Part shown: positions 46,196 through 53,858 of the stretch, piece by piece | Layout of the letters: each line of letters opens with the position of its first letter | Position numbering within the stretch: the stretch's first letter is position 1 | Source: Bacillota bacterium | Lineage (GTDB): Bacteria > Bacillota > Dethiobacteria > DTU022 | Reading direction: 5' to 3' | DNA: 64,000 bases | Assembly (NCBI GenBank): GCA_033549065.1 | Contig: JAWSUE010000002.1 | Span: forward strand, 62,001-126,000 | Position numbers and translations under genes: made by a program | The notes under the pieces: model-generated | What the model saw: only the letters and a program-made list of their open reading frames with translations | What the model was told of the DNA's origin: nothing | Database searches by the model: none

Positions 46196-47296
46196 ATGAG
46201 CAACTTTTTAAAAACGAATCGTGCTGACTTAATCCTGGAAGACAATGCAGTAGGTCGCATGAAAAAAGAAATCTGGGAAGCCAATGATCACGAGATCGAT
46301 GCCATCCTGGCGGAGTATGGCATACCTTCACCTCCCGAATGGGTTAAGCCTAACTCTTATATTCAGACTACTATACGCAACAAACTGGTGGAGAACCGCC
46401 GTAAAAACGATATAGTTTTGATACCGGTAGGGTGCACCGAAAACCACGGAATGCATACGGTAAGCGCTATGGATACATTTTTTGTAACCTCTATTTGTGA
46501 AGCGGTCCGCCGTTACACCGCAAAAAAAGGATATGCCGTTAATCTGGCCCTTCCGCCACTGTTATACGGTTCACACCCCTATCATCACATCGGGATGCCG
46601 GGTAATGTTATAGTCAGGGAAGAAGTTTCCAAGGAGCTGCTCATTGACGTTATGCTTGGATTGTGGAACGATGGTTTCCGCAAGCAGATCATAGTAAATA
46701 ATCATGGTCAATTATGGATGCTGGAAGCAGTGATTCAGCAGTTTACCAAGCGTTATCAGCTTCCCGGTATTTTCAGACTAATGGATTGGCACAGGGCTGT
46801 TCGTGAATTCTTCCGGCCTAAAGAGCTGGGCGGCGTATTTGAATCTCCCTTCATCCATGCCGATGAGCACGAAACTTCCCTGGGGTTGCTGCTTTTCCCG
46901 GAGATGGTAGAGATGGAATATGCCGTTAATACTGCCCCTGAAGGATTTCTACCTGGCGGACATATGGATGTATCAGTTGACTCTTACTGTCGTCCCAGCC
47001 GCTGGTCCGAGTGCCAGGGGCATAATCCTATTGAATTGATGGGCACACCGGAAGGGGTAGTTGGCCCTTCAAAAGAGGCATCCGCAGAAAAAGCAAAAAA
47101 ACCTATTGCCGCCATAGTACGCTATCTAACGCTTTTAATTGATGAGATCTTAGAAGCATTTCCTCCGGGAACCGTTCCCGATACTGAAAAAGTCACTTTA
47201 CGCTCGGCTAAAGAAATGGAGCCTTACCTGCGTGAACCCCTGAGCCCTGGCTGGAAATCAGTATACGGACTTCCGACCATAGGTCAGGGTGAATAA
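46196..47296 (+). CDS. Creatininase-family metal-dependent hydrolase 1
   Basis: The 366-residue protein has the creatininase metal motifs GCTENHGMHTVSAMD (about residues 80-94), NNHGQ (about 168) and HADEHETS (about 222). The family opens cyclic amides, but some members hydrolyse cyclic diketones, such as IolN acting on 3-dehydro-scyllo-inosose. Next to a dehydrogenase and an epimerase, the ring-opening role on a cyclitol or lactone is more likely than creatinine use. It is longer than creatininase (about 260) because of an N-terminal extension of about 65 residues. It appears to end the first operon of the island. Confidence 0.72.
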   Translation: MSNFLKTNRADLILEDNAVGRMKKEIWEANDHEIDAILAEYGIPSPPEWVKPNSYIQTTIRNKLVENRRKNDIVLIPVGCTENHGMHTVSAMDTFFVTSICEAVRRYTAKKGYAVNLALPPLLYGSHPYHHIGMPGNVIVREEVSKELLIDVMLGLWNDGFRKQIIVNNHGQLWMLEAVIQQFTKRYQLPGIFRLMDWHRAVREFFRPKELGGVFESPFIHADEHETSLGLLLFPEMVEMEYAVNTAPEGFLPGGHMDVSVDSYCRPSRWSECQGHNPIELMGTPEGVVGPSKEASAEKAKKPIAAIVRYLTLLIDEILEAFPPGTVPDTEKVTLRSAKEMEPYLREPLSPGWKSVYGLPTIGQGE

Positions 47297-47350
47297 TCTA
47301 CGGGATCTATCCGGGGAAGCCAACGAAGATATTTTTGAAGTGGAATTCTT

Positions 47351-47363
47351 TTTCAAAATGAAA
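47351..47363. promoter_or_regulatory. Activator-site palindrome TTTCAAAATGAAA
   Basis: This is the same TTTCA-N3-TGAAA palindrome as at 35226-35238, here 55 bases past a gene end and 450 bases before the sigma-54 promoter at 47801. It may serve that promoter at long range. Confidence 0.5.
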
Positions 47364-47416
47364 AGATTTACAGCCTGCAAGGTGCACACTGCAATTATGA
47401 TCAAAGGTAATATAAT

Positions 47417-47444
47417 TTGATAATAATTAGATATAAACTATAAT
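47417..47444 (+). promoter_or_regulatory. Sigma-A promoter for ferredoxin gene
   Basis: TTGATA (47417-47422) and TATAAT (47439-47444) are spaced by 16 bases, about 105 bases before the ferredoxin start. Confidence 0.6.
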
Positions 47445-47549
47445 AAAAGACAAATATAATGTAAATCATGGAGACCTTTAAACTTTGTTCAAATTTGATG
47501 TTTAATCACCATGACAGAAGTATATTAGCGGTTTGGAGGCGTTGCAACA

Positions 47550-47744
47550 ATGTATAAAGTCGATGTATCACAATGCATTGGATGTGGTGTATGTGAAGAA
47601 ATCTGTCCAGAGTCTGCAATCAAACTGACAAAAGCAGAGGTGGCCAGAATCGATCCCAAAAAATGTGTTTCATGTGGAGCTTGTGCAGATATATGCCCCC
47701 AGGAAGCAATAGAAGAAATTGAAGATGAAGATACAGATGAATAA
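47550..47744 (+). CDS. Ferredoxin, 2[4Fe-4S] clostridial type
   Basis: The 64-residue protein has two cluster-binding motifs, CIGCGVCEEICPE and CVSCGACADICPQ, each with four cysteines, and an acidic C-terminal tail. It carries low-potential electrons and would suit the aldehyde ferredoxin oxidoreductase encoded 4 kb downstream. A GGAGG site precedes the ATG. It has its own likely sigma-A promoter. Confidence 0.95.
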   Translation: MYKVDVSQCIGCGVCEEICPESAIKLTKAEVARIDPKKCVSCGACADICPQEAIEEIEDEDTDE

Positions 47745-47800
47745 AAATGAAACACTATTGAGGTGCGTTTTTACTCAAGATATCCTTCATTTATTTTTGT

Positions 47801-47816
47801 TGGCACGACATTTGCT
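47801..47816 (+). promoter_or_regulatory. Sigma-54 promoter for the nitroreductase operon
   Basis: TGGCACGACATTTGCT matches the -24/-12 consensus TGGCAC-N5-TTGCW perfectly. It is 90 bases before the nitroreductase start. Confidence 0.85.
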
Positions 47817-47905
47817 CTAAATATTAATAAGTCATTGAAATATAATCATGTTGGCCAATTTATTATGGGTAAACCGAGCAGAGAAAACAGAGGAGGCAAG
47901 ATGTT

Positions 47906-48580
47906 ATGGAAAACCTAGGCACGAAAGAAATGAGAGAGATAGCGTGGGATATTATCTACAACAGGCGCAGTGTACGTAAATTTACCGATAAACCTGTATC
48001 AGATGAAGATTTAAAGCTGATTCTTGAAGCAGGCCGCTGGGCGCCTTCGGGAGAGGATGCGCAGCCTTGGAGATTTATCGTCGTTCGTGATGAGGAGCGA
48101 AGGAAAAAACTTGGCAAGATATCTGCCCAGGGCAGCGGAAGACGTTTCTCCGGTGAATTTATCACCAAGAACCTGCATAAACGCTTCGCGGGACTTGAGG
48201 ACGAAGAGAAGAAGAAAGCGATTTTTAAAAAGTTAACCAGTGGTGATGTATCGGCATTTGCCGGTGAAGCCCCGGTAGTTATCGTAGTTATCGGGAAAAA
48301 AGATGTCTGGGATCTTCCCTTTGACACATCCGCTGCTATCGAGAATATGCTTTTGATGACCACAGCTCTCGGCCTCGGAGCCTGCTGGGTAATCGCTCCC
48401 TGTATTGATATAAGGGATGAATTGAAACTTAAGGAACTGTTGGAAGTGCCCGAAGAATATAAAGTAATCAGTATTATCCCACTTGGACACATGGATCGCC
48501 TGCCTCGTCCGAGGCCACGGATTGAATTAAACGAACTGACTTTCGATGAGAAGTATGGTAAGCCTTTTTATCAAGAGTAA
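47906..48580 (+). CDS. Nitroreductase-family flavoprotein
   Basis: The 224-residue protein begins with the FMN-binding NRRSVRKF and then EAGRWAPSGEDAQPWRFIVV, and has LGLGACWV near residue 151, all standard for the nitroreductase fold. It uses FMN to reduce nitro, quinone or enoate-type groups or serves in flavin metabolism. It leads the second operon of the island under a sigma-54 promoter with AGAGGAGG ahead of the ATG. The role in the pathway is unknown. Confidence 0.85.
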   Translation: MENLGTKEMREIAWDIIYNRRSVRKFTDKPVSDEDLKLILEAGRWAPSGEDAQPWRFIVVRDEERRKKLGKISAQGSGRRFSGEFITKNLHKRFAGLEDEEKKKAIFKKLTSGDVSAFAGEAPVVIVVIGKKDVWDLPFDTSAAIENMLLMTTALGLGACWVIAPCIDIRDELKLKELLEVPEEYKVISIIPLGHMDRLPRPRPRIELNELTFDEKYGKPFYQE

Positions 48581-48601
48581 TCGAACTGGAGGAGGTTTAT
48601 T

Positions 48602-49054
48602 ATGAGCAGTGAGAAGTATATTAATGAAATAGTGAAAGATTTAGAACTTGCTTTTTGGGATGAAAGGGGCCGCGGAGCCCGTTATCGCACTACCCTGGTT
48701 GGAGTAAATTATTTTAAAGAAAAATATGGAACCGGCCCGGCAGATAAAAGTTGGGAAAAAACTATTGATAACGTAATAGATATTTTGATTAAAGAAGATA
48801 TTATCAGCAAAGCTGAATATAACGGAAAAGGGAACGAGTTAATCGTAGAATTTTTTGACTGCACGCATCTCGATGTTGAAAAAGGGCTTGCTGAAAAAGG
48901 GATTCCTCCTTTCTCCTGCCCCTGTGCCAACCTTGTAATGCATTATATCGATTCGCTTATCGGTTCCAACAGTGAACTGGTTTCCGTTGACCTGCATGAC
49001 AATAAATGTGTTGTGACCATCGGTATTGTGGGATCGACTTTAGAGGAGGTATAG
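48602..49054 (+). CDS. Uncharacterised small protein with FSCPCAN motif
   Basis: I do not recognise this 150-residue protein. It has a polar N-terminal half and a C-terminal part containing FFDCTHLD (about residue 88) and FSCPCANLVMHYID (about 106-119), which supplies three clustered cysteines, and a final beta-rich stretch NKCVVTIGIVG. The pattern recalls V4R-like or cysteine-containing small-molecule binding domains, but the likeness is weak. Its position between nitroreductase and CoA-transferase with short spacing shows it belongs to the operon. Confidence 0.45.
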   Translation: MSSEKYINEIVKDLELAFWDERGRGARYRTTLVGVNYFKEKYGTGPADKSWEKTIDNVIDILIKEDIISKAEYNGKGNELIVEFFDCTHLDVEKGLAEKGIPPFSCPCANLVMHYIDSLIGSNSELVSVDLHDNKCVVTIGIVGSTLEEV

Positions 49055-49055
49055 C

Positions 49056-49961
49056 ATGATCGGCGCTTCAAAAGTGGTAAAAATGGAGGAAGCTGTTGCA
49101 GCTGTGCCTAATGGAGCCCATTTAGCTTTAAGCGGGTTTGCCATCACTCGCAGTCCGGTAGCCTTTGCTCATGAACTGATCAGACAGGGTAAGAAAGATC
49201 TCACTTTATCACAGTGCATAGGCGCATTTGAAACCGATCTGCTTGTCGGGGCCGGTGCAGTTAAAAGGCTAAATTATGGTGGAGGATCACTGGATCGTCC
49301 GGGACCACTGTACAATGTAAATCGGGCTATCGAGCAGAAAACCGTTGAAATAAATGAATACAGCAACCTTTCACTGGCCATGCGTTTTCTGGCCGGCTCT
49401 GTCGGGATCCCTTACATACCTTCACAGACAATCCTTGGCTCTGACATACTGGCCAGGCTTCTTGAAACAAAAAGTGATGAAATCAAAACCGGCGAATGTC
49501 CTTTTACCGGCGAAAAAGTGGTATATCTACGAGCCCTTTTCCCGGATTTTGCGGTCGTGCATGTTCCCAAAGCCGATAAAAAGGGTAATGCCATAATCTA
49601 TGGACCAAGGTGGGATCAGGAAGCTGCCCTGGCATCCGATGAGATCATAATAATCGCTGATGAAATCATATCTGAAGAGTTGACCCCGTACATCGCCCAG
49701 GAAGTTATCATCCCGGCGCCGAGGGTTAAAATGGTTGTTCACCAGCCCTACGGGGCACACCCTACGTCGGTATATGGAAAGTATGATTATGATCGTGCCC
49801 ATATTGAAGAATATGTATCTTATGCTTCCACACCGCAGGGAATGCAGGAATACCTGGACAAATATATCTATAGCGTAAAAAGTTTTGATGAATATCTTGA
49901 GCTGATTGGCGGCTTAAAACGGATAACTGAGTTAACCGCCGATTCGTTGAAGAAGTATTAG
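49056..49961 (+). CDS. CoA-transferase, alpha subunit (glutaconate type)
   Basis: The 301-residue protein belongs to the family I CoA-transferase alpha subunits, closest by length and by motifs (GAHLALSGFAITRSP, GAFETDLLVGAGAVKRL) to glutaconate CoA-transferase A. With the beta subunit it would move CoA from acetyl- or succinyl-CoA to an organic acid. It starts one base after the previous stop and is followed closely by the beta subunit gene. Confidence 0.8.
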   Translation: MIGASKVVKMEEAVAAVPNGAHLALSGFAITRSPVAFAHELIRQGKKDLTLSQCIGAFETDLLVGAGAVKRLNYGGGSLDRPGPLYNVNRAIEQKTVEINEYSNLSLAMRFLAGSVGIPYIPSQTILGSDILARLLETKSDEIKTGECPFTGEKVVYLRALFPDFAVVHVPKADKKGNAIIYGPRWDQEAALASDEIIIIADEIISEELTPYIAQEVIIPAPRVKMVVHQPYGAHPTSVYGKYDYDRAHIEEYVSYASTPQGMQEYLDKYIYSVKSFDEYLELIGGLKRITELTADSLKKY

Positions 49962-49977
49962 AGGGAGGGCATGAACA

Positions 49978-50745
49978 GTGAAAAACGATTATTTCTCCAT
50001 GCGTGAACTGATGGCTGTTGCAGGGTCAAGAGAACTGAAAGATCATCAGAATGTACTGGTTGGTTTAGGCCTGCCGCAGGTAGCTTCCATCCTGGCCCAG
50101 ATGACTCATGCCCCCAACCTGACCATGATCCTGGAAATCGGCGTGATTGATCCGGAACCGAAAGAACCTTCAGTTGGCATTGCAGACCCGAGGATCTGGT
50201 TTAAATCGAGTTATTTTACCAACACCATCGGTACAATGGGTAATTTTTTACACCGGGGCCTGGTTGATGTCGGTTTTATCGGCGGCCTTGAGATAGACAT
50301 GTATGGCAACCTGAACTCCACCCTGGTCAACCGTTCCGATGGCGGATTCCGCCATTTTACCGGTAGCGGTGGGGCCAACGATATTGCGACCCTGGCCAAA
50401 AAGATATTGGTCATCATGCCGCACGAAAAACGGAAATTTCCGGAAAAGGTTACCTATAACACCTCTACAGGTTTCCTGAATGGAGGAACTTCACGCTCCG
50501 ATGCAGGGCTAAAAGGCGGCGGGCCCGCTAAAATTATCACCGATAAAGCAATTATGGGCTTTAATGAAGAAAGTAAACGAATGGAACTGCTTTCGGTTCA
50601 CCCGGGTGTGAGGATTGAAGACGTTGTTGAGAATACGGGATTTGAATTGCTGATGAACAGGGTCGATGAGACGGCACCACCATCAGAAGAAGAAATAGAA
50701 CTCCTCAGAGAAGTAATCGACCCCGCCCGTATTTATATTAAATAA
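49978..50745 (+). CDS. CoA-transferase, beta subunit (glutaconate type)
   Basis: The 255-residue partner carries the expected ExG motif in MILEIGVIDPEP (about residue 54), where the glutamate would form the CoA thioester, and the FIGGLEIDMYGNLN and GSGGANDIATL segments of the beta family. The start is GTG with GAGGGAGG upstream. Together with the alpha subunit it activates an acid, possibly one made by the neighbouring aldehyde oxidoreductase or 2-hydroxyacid dehydrogenase. Confidence 0.82.
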   Translation: MKNDYFSMRELMAVAGSRELKDHQNVLVGLGLPQVASILAQMTHAPNLTMILEIGVIDPEPKEPSVGIADPRIWFKSSYFTNTIGTMGNFLHRGLVDVGFIGGLEIDMYGNLNSTLVNRSDGGFRHFTGSGGANDIATLAKKILVIMPHEKRKFPEKVTYNTSTGFLNGGTSRSDAGLKGGGPAKIITDKAIMGFNEESKRMELLSVHPGVRIEDVVENTGFELLMNRVDETAPPSEEEIELLREVIDPARIYIK

Positions 50746-50821
50746 AGCAATATTTACAAAAGAAGAAAGCAGGGTAAGCTGCTATTATAATGTAAGGGAT
50801 AAAGAAAGTTGGTGTTCTGCC

Positions 50822-51847
50822 ATGAGCAAAAAGCACCTGCTCAGCGAAGAAGAACTAAGGAAATATTGTTGGGCGGTTCTGAAAAAGAGCCCTCTTGAAG
50901 AAGAAGACGCCTCAATTCTGGTTGATACAACGATTAAAGCAGATTTGAGGGGAATTTCTTCTCACGGTATTTCAAGGTTGGATCATTACGTAGAAAGAAT
51001 GAACAAGGGCCTGATCAACCCCAGGCCGTTACTGAAAATCGAAGAGAGAGCTGACAGCGTCATCTGGATCGATGCAGACAACGGACCGGGGCAGGTTGTT
51101 GCCTATCGGGGAATGGAGTTGGCCATAGAAAAAGCGGCAGAAAAAGGCTTATGCTGTGTGGGAATAAAAAACACGAACCATATCGGCCTTGCCGGATATT
51201 ATCCTGAAATGGCTGCCCGCAAAAATATGTTGGGATTTATTACAGCCAATACCAACGCGGCGATGGCACCATGGGGAGGAGTTGAAGCCCTCTTTGGTAC
51301 AAACCCCTTTGCCCTGGCTGTCCCGGCCAAAGAGAGACCGATACTGCTTGATATGGCTACCACCAATGTTGCCCGCGGTAAAATACGGATCTATGCAAAA
51401 GAGGATAAACCTATTCCCCCGGGTTGGGCAAAGGATGCGGAAGGCCGGGATACAACTGATGCGGGTAAAGCGCTTCTGGGGACACTTACTCCGGTAGGCG
51501 GTCCTAAAGGATACGGCATGGCGCTGATGATCGATATCATCGCCGGTATTATTACTGGAAGCAGCAGCTGTGATGAGGTATGTTCCCTGGATGATATGAC
51601 CAGCCCGATCTGTTCAGGAAACTTTTTGCTGGCCTTTAATATTCAAAGCATGATCGATTTTGACGTTTACCTGGAAAGGGTTGAAGGGTTAAAAGAAAAA
51701 ATTAAAAACAGCCGAAAAGCAGAAGGAGTAAATGAACTCTTTTTGGCGGGAGAAATAGAGTACAACACCGAAGAAAGAAATAGGCAAAACGGGCTGGAAG
51801 TGCCCAAATTAATGTGGGAGAAAGTAAAAGAAACCTTGGCCGGGTAA
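50822..51847 (+). CDS. Malate/L-lactate dehydrogenase family oxidoreductase (Ldh2)
   Basis: The 341-residue protein has the Ldh2 signature ADLRGISSHGISRL (about residues 41-54), containing the catalytic histidine, and a NAD-binding region with TNTNAAMAPWGG and GGPKGYGMALMIDI. The family oxidises 2-hydroxy acids such as malate, lactate, sulfolactate and ureidoglycolate, so the true substrate is open. The ATG at 50822 has only a weak ribosome site. Confidence 0.85.
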   Translation: MSKKHLLSEEELRKYCWAVLKKSPLEEEDASILVDTTIKADLRGISSHGISRLDHYVERMNKGLINPRPLLKIEERADSVIWIDADNGPGQVVAYRGMELAIEKAAEKGLCCVGIKNTNHIGLAGYYPEMAARKNMLGFITANTNAAMAPWGGVEALFGTNPFALAVPAKERPILLDMATTNVARGKIRIYAKEDKPIPPGWAKDAEGRDTTDAGKALLGTLTPVGGPKGYGMALMIDIIAGIITGSSSCDEVCSLDDMTSPICSGNFLLAFNIQSMIDFDVYLERVEGLKEKIKNSRKAEGVNELFLAGEIEYNTEERNRQNGLEVPKLMWEKVKETLAG

Positions 51848-51878
51848 ACTTAATATATTGTGATAGGAGTTGATCTGA

Positions 51879-53576
51879 TTGAATCAGATACTGCGAATTA
51901 ATCTTGATGAGAATACGATTACAAAAGAAAGTTTAAATAAGAAATACCTGAATAAAGGTGGACGTGCGCTAACCTCGGCAATAATTCATGATGAGGTAGA
52001 CCCGGTTTGTGATCCACTAGGCGGATCCAACAAACTTATTTTTGCGGCAGGTTTGCTGACCGGGACCGGTATAAGCAGTTCCGCCCGGATATCTGCCGGC
52101 GCTAAAAGTCCTTTAACCGGAGGCATCAAGGAAAGCAACAGCGGCGGACTATTCACTGCACTGATGGTGAGGTCGGGATTTCGCGCCCTTGTATTTGAAG
52201 GATTACCGACCGACGAAACCCTTAAGCTTCTCGTCATCGACGGAGAAGATATCGCGTTAGAAGATGCGACTGACCTGGAAAACCTCAGTGTTTTTCAGAC
52301 TTTTGAAACCCTCCAGGAAAGGTACGGCGACAAAGCAGGAATAATCTGCATCGGCCAGGCAGGGGAGCGGAAGCTTCCGGCGGCAGCGATTATGTCTGTT
52401 GATCCCTTCGGCCATGCCAGGGCTATGGCTCGTGGAGGCCTGGGAGCAGTAATGGGTGCGAAAAGAATCAAGGCGATGGTCGTTAAGGACAACCGGGAGA
52501 TGAAACCGGCAGCAGCTGACGAGGCTAAACTAAAAGAACAGCGTAAAAAGTTTAACCAGCTGGTTCTGGAAGATCCACGGCTGGAAAACCGTAAGCAGTA
52601 CGGAACTGCCGCTATCGTAAATGCCGTTAATGCAATGGGGGCGCTGCCTACCTACAGTTTCCGGCAGGGAAACTTCGAACATGCAGAGAATCTCAGCGGA
52701 GAAAAACTGCATGATACCATCGTTGAACGTAAGGGACAGGGCAAGGTTTCGGCACCCTGTATGCTCGGCTGCCTGATCAGCTGCGGTAATGTATATCCTG
52801 ACTCAAAGGGTGAAGCAATTGTATCCACCCTTCAGTATGAAACAATCGGTATGCTCGGTTCCAACTGTGGAATCGACAATCTGGATGATGTGGCCTACCT
52901 GAACAAGCTCTGCAACGATTATGGTTTGGATACAATTGAAACCGGTGTGGTGTTGGGGATCCTGATGGATGTGGGATACATGAAATTTGGCGATGTAAAA
53001 GCATGTGAAAAGGTTCTGAAAGAGGTTGCCGGGGGTACTCCCCTGGGGCGGATTGTGGGCAGCGGTGCCTTAATCACCGGCAGGGTATTTGGTACGCAGA
53101 GAATTCCCGTCGGCCGTAACCAGGCTTTGCCAGCCTATGACCCCCGGTCCCTGAAAGGCAACGGGGTTACCTATATAACCTCACCGATGGGTGGTGACCA
53201 CACCACCGGTAATGCCTTCGGCGCACGCGATAAAGTTGACCCTTTGGGCAAGGATAACCAGGTTGAGCTTTCCCTGGGTTTACAGGTAGACGGCACCATC
53301 GTGGATATACTCGGTATGTGCCTCTTCGCCCGCACCCCAGTCTTCGGCGACATGGATCTTGTCGCTGATCTGGCCAACAGTCTGCATGGTCTGAAGCTGC
53401 AGAAAGAGGACATTTACGAACTGGCCCGTGAAACACTGCGCCTGGAAGAAGAGTTCAACCTGAAAGCAGGATTTTCCGAGAGACGTTTTCCGGAGTTTTT
53501 CTACAAAGAAAAACTGCCGCCGCACAACACTGTCTTTGATGTGCCGCAGGAGGAAATCGATAACCTCCGCTTTTAA
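51879..53576 (+). CDS. Aldehyde ferredoxin oxidoreductase family protein
   Basis: The 565-residue protein matches the tungsten/molybdopterin AOR family: N-terminal QILRINLDE and NKKYLNKGGRALTS, a pterin-binding GHARAMARGGLGAVMGAKRIKA, and a cluster motif with three cysteines spaced CMLGCLISC (about 294-302). A fourth cysteine lies in LGMCLF near 480. It would oxidise an aldehyde to the acid and reduce ferredoxin. The C-x3-C-x3-C spacing differs from the C-x2-C-x3-C of archaeal AOR. The start is TTG. Followed by a MoaD-like gene. Confidence 0.88.
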   Translation: MNQILRINLDENTITKESLNKKYLNKGGRALTSAIIHDEVDPVCDPLGGSNKLIFAAGLLTGTGISSSARISAGAKSPLTGGIKESNSGGLFTALMVRSGFRALVFEGLPTDETLKLLVIDGEDIALEDATDLENLSVFQTFETLQERYGDKAGIICIGQAGERKLPAAAIMSVDPFGHARAMARGGLGAVMGAKRIKAMVVKDNREMKPAAADEAKLKEQRKKFNQLVLEDPRLENRKQYGTAAIVNAVNAMGALPTYSFRQGNFEHAENLSGEKLHDTIVERKGQGKVSAPCMLGCLISCGNVYPDSKGEAIVSTLQYETIGMLGSNCGIDNLDDVAYLNKLCNDYGLDTIETGVVLGILMDVGYMKFGDVKACEKVLKEVAGGTPLGRIVGSGALITGRVFGTQRIPVGRNQALPAYDPRSLKGNGVTYITSPMGGDHTTGNAFGARDKVDPLGKDNQVELSLGLQVDGTIVDILGMCLFARTPVFGDMDLVADLANSLHGLKLQKEDIYELARETLRLEEEFNLKAGFSERRFPEFFYKEKLPPHNTVFDVPQEEIDNLRF

Positions 53577-53610
53577 CATTGACAAATTGAAAATTGGCGG
53601 GGGATATTAA

Positions 53611-53856
53611 ATGCAGGTTACAGTTACCGTTAATCGAGGGCTTCATTTAAATGGTAAACCGGTAAACTTCTCCAGAAAGAAACAAGAAATGGAGTTTACC
53701 GGTACTACTGTATTGGAACTGATGATCAAAATGGGATTGGATCCTGAGCAAACCGGGTTGATCCTGATTAATGGAAGGACTGTCCTAGAACCGGAAGAGA
53801 AAGAAGTTAATCTGGAAGATCATCTTGAGTTTTACCCTCTGATGATGGGAGGGTAA
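53611..53856 (+). CDS. MoaD/ThiS-like sulfur carrier
   Basis: The 81-residue protein has a ubiquitin-like fold pattern and ends in GG (LMMGG), the C-terminus that is thiocarboxylated in sulfur carriers. MoaD-type proteins give sulfur for the pterin dithiolene in molybdenum or tungsten cofactors. Its place right after the aldehyde oxidoreductase gene supports a dedicated role in cofactor supply. The short gap of 34 bases and the GGGGG site favour co-transcription. Confidence 0.8.
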   Translation: MQVTVTVNRGLHLNGKPVNFSRKKQEMEFTGTTVLELMIKMGLDPEQTGLILINGRTVLEPEEKEVNLEDHLEFYPLMMGG

Positions 53857-53858
53857 AA

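Noticed and set aside
46196-47296. Creatinine degradation
   Set aside because: Metal motifs fit the family, but the context has no creatinase or sarcosine genes and points to sugar or cyclitol chemistry.
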